Of a DNA stretch of 14,257 nucleotides, positions 13,439 through 14,257 are shown one piece after another. Position 1 is the first letter of the stretch; every line of letters begins with the position of its first letter. This DNA comes from Synergistaceae bacterium (GTDB lineage: Bacteria; Synergistota; Synergistia; Synergistales; Synergistaceae). A program made the translations under genes and the position numbers. The notes under the pieces are model-generated. The model was not told the DNA's origin and made no database searches. It saw only the letters and a list, made by a program, of their open reading frames with translations. The stretch is taken from contig JAISQC010000235.1 of assembly GCA_031274465.1 (NCBI GenBank), positions 1 through 14,257 on the forward strand, in the 5' to 3' direction.

Positions 13439-13744
13439 CTACAGCTTGATCTGTATGTCGACTCCAGAAGGAAGGTTGAGCTGCATCAGCGCTTCCATGG
13501 TCTTCTGTGTCGGATCGATGATGTCGATCAGGCGTTTGTGGGTCCTTATCTCGTACTGCTCGCGCGCGTCCTTGTCCTTGTGAGGGGACTTGAGAACGGT
13601 AAACTTCTTGTTTTCAGATGGCAGAGGAATGGGCCCGAACACCTTCGCCCCAGTCCTGCCAGCCGTGTCCGCTATCTGAACAGCGGACGCGTCCAGAACT
13701 CTGTGGTCGAAGGCTTTTAGCTTTATCCTAATATTTTTTGCCAC
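13439..13744 (-). CDS. rpsJ: 30S ribosomal protein S10 (NusE)
   Basis: S10 is in the 30S head and, as NusE, joins NusB in transcription antitermination. The 101 residues begin with IRIKLKAFDHRVLD and include the GPIPLPSENKKFTVLKSPHK loop and the EIRTHKRLIDI signature. The start is GTG with GGAGGGG six bases upstream. It lies only 24 bases after tuf, so there is no room for a leader of the kind that carries L4-dependent control in E. coli. Stop TAG. Confidence 0.97.
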   Translation of the reverse strand: MAKNIRIKLKAFDHRVLDASAVQIADTAGRTGAKVFGPIPLPSENKKFTVLKSPHKDKDAREQYEIRTHKRLIDIIDPTQKTMEALMQLNLPSGVDIQIKL

Positions 13745-13768
13745 ATCAATCCCCTCCAGGGGTCAGAA

Positions 13769-14257
13769 TTATTCCAATATTTCGGTGACGACGCCGGCGC
13801 CGACCGTGCGGCCGCCCTCGCGCACCGCGAACCTCAGGCCAGGCTCCATCGCTATGGGCGCTATCAGCTTCACCTCGAACGTGCTGTTGTCGCCCGGCAT
13901 CACCATCTCGATACCGTCCGCCAGCTTTATCTCGCCCGTCACGTCCGTCGTCCGGAAGTAGAACTGGGGCTTGTAGCCGGAGAAAAACGGCGTGTGCCGG
14001 CCGCCCTCCTCCTTCTTCAGCACGTACACCTCCCCGTTGAAGTGCTTGTACGGCTTTATGCTCCCGGGCTTCGCCAGGACCTGCCCGCGCTCCACCTCGT
14101 CCTTGCCGGTCCCCCGCAGCAGTACCCCCACGTTGTCGCCCGCCTGCGCGTTGTCCAGTATCTTCCTGAACATCTCCAGGCTCGTCGCCACCGTCTTCTG
14201 CGTTTCCCTTATCCCGACTATCTCGACCTCGTCCGCCGGCTTGATTATCCCGCGCTC
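13769..14257 (-). CDS. tuf: Elongation factor Tu, C-terminal part (cut by window edge)
   Basis: EF-Tu delivers aminoacyl-tRNA to the ribosome as a GTP complex. Only the last 162 codons are inside the window; the frame is open to base 14257, so the GTPase domain is outside and the first visible residue is not a start. Visible are ERGIIKPADEVEIVGI of domain 2, the RGTGKDEVERGQVLAKPGS stretch, EEGGRHTPFFSGYKPQFYFR of domain 3, and the closing AVREGGRTVGAGVVTEILE. A GTG at 14189-14191 is an internal valine codon. Stop TAA. Confidence 0.97.
   Translation of the reverse strand, partial: ERGIIKPADEVEIVGIRETQKTVATSLEMFRKILDNAQAGDNVGVLLRGTGKDEVERGQVLAKPGSIKPYKHFNGEVYVLKKEEGGRHTPFFSGYKPQFYFRTTDVTGEIKLADGIEMVMPGDNSTFEVKLIAPIAMEPGLRFAVREGGRTVGAGVVTEILE

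Noticed and set aside
1..14257. A hidden novel system, mobile element, CRISPR array, tRNA or other RNA gene.
   Set aside because: Every stretch is taken up by the conserved ribosomal operon with gaps of at most 60 bases; I saw no repeats, insertion scars or foreign composition.

Overview
All 14,257 bases belong to one ribosomal-protein super-operon read entirely on the minus strand. In transcription order (high to low coordinates) it is: tuf (3' part), rpsJ, rplC, rplD, rplW, rplB, rpsS, rplV, rpsC, rplP, rpmC, rpsQ, rplN, rplX, rplE, rpsN (type Z), rpsH, rplF, rplR, rpsE, rpmD, rplO, secY, adk, map, a small KOW-domain gene, infA, rpmJ, rpsM, rpsK, rpoA (5' part). That is 31 genes: 29 complete, and tuf and rpoA cut by the window edges. 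These are the end of the str operon, then the S10, spc and alpha operons joined without a visible break. The largest gap is 60 bases (rpsK-rpoA); most are 0-20 bases, and three neighbours overlap by ATGA.

Organism: a GC-rich bacterium. The order secY-adk-map-KOW-infA-rpmJ-rpsM-rpsK, the zinc-type S14, L36 and L24, and the four-cysteine adenylate kinase LID fit Clostridia-type Firmicutes or Synergistota rather than Proteobacteria. Synergistota is my best guess from the look of the proteins, but I cannot prove it without a search.

How it works together: the products build the 30S and 50S subunits. IF1, EF-Tu and methionine aminopeptidase serve translation and nascent-chain processing, SecY exports nascent proteins, adenylate kinase balances adenine nucleotides, and RpoA nucleates RNA polymerase. 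No internal promoter or terminator is convincing, so expression is probably from promoters upstream of the window with strong translational coupling.

No new biological system is present; this is core genome. The notable points are finer-grained. No rpsD lies between rpsK and rpoA. TAG terminates 18 of the 30 genes whose ends are visible, which is unusual for highly expressed genes. Nine junctions use a TAG stop whose AG starts a G-rich Shine-Dalgarno run for the next gene. Ribosomal proteins L4 and L22 carry uncommon residues at the exit-tunnel constriction.
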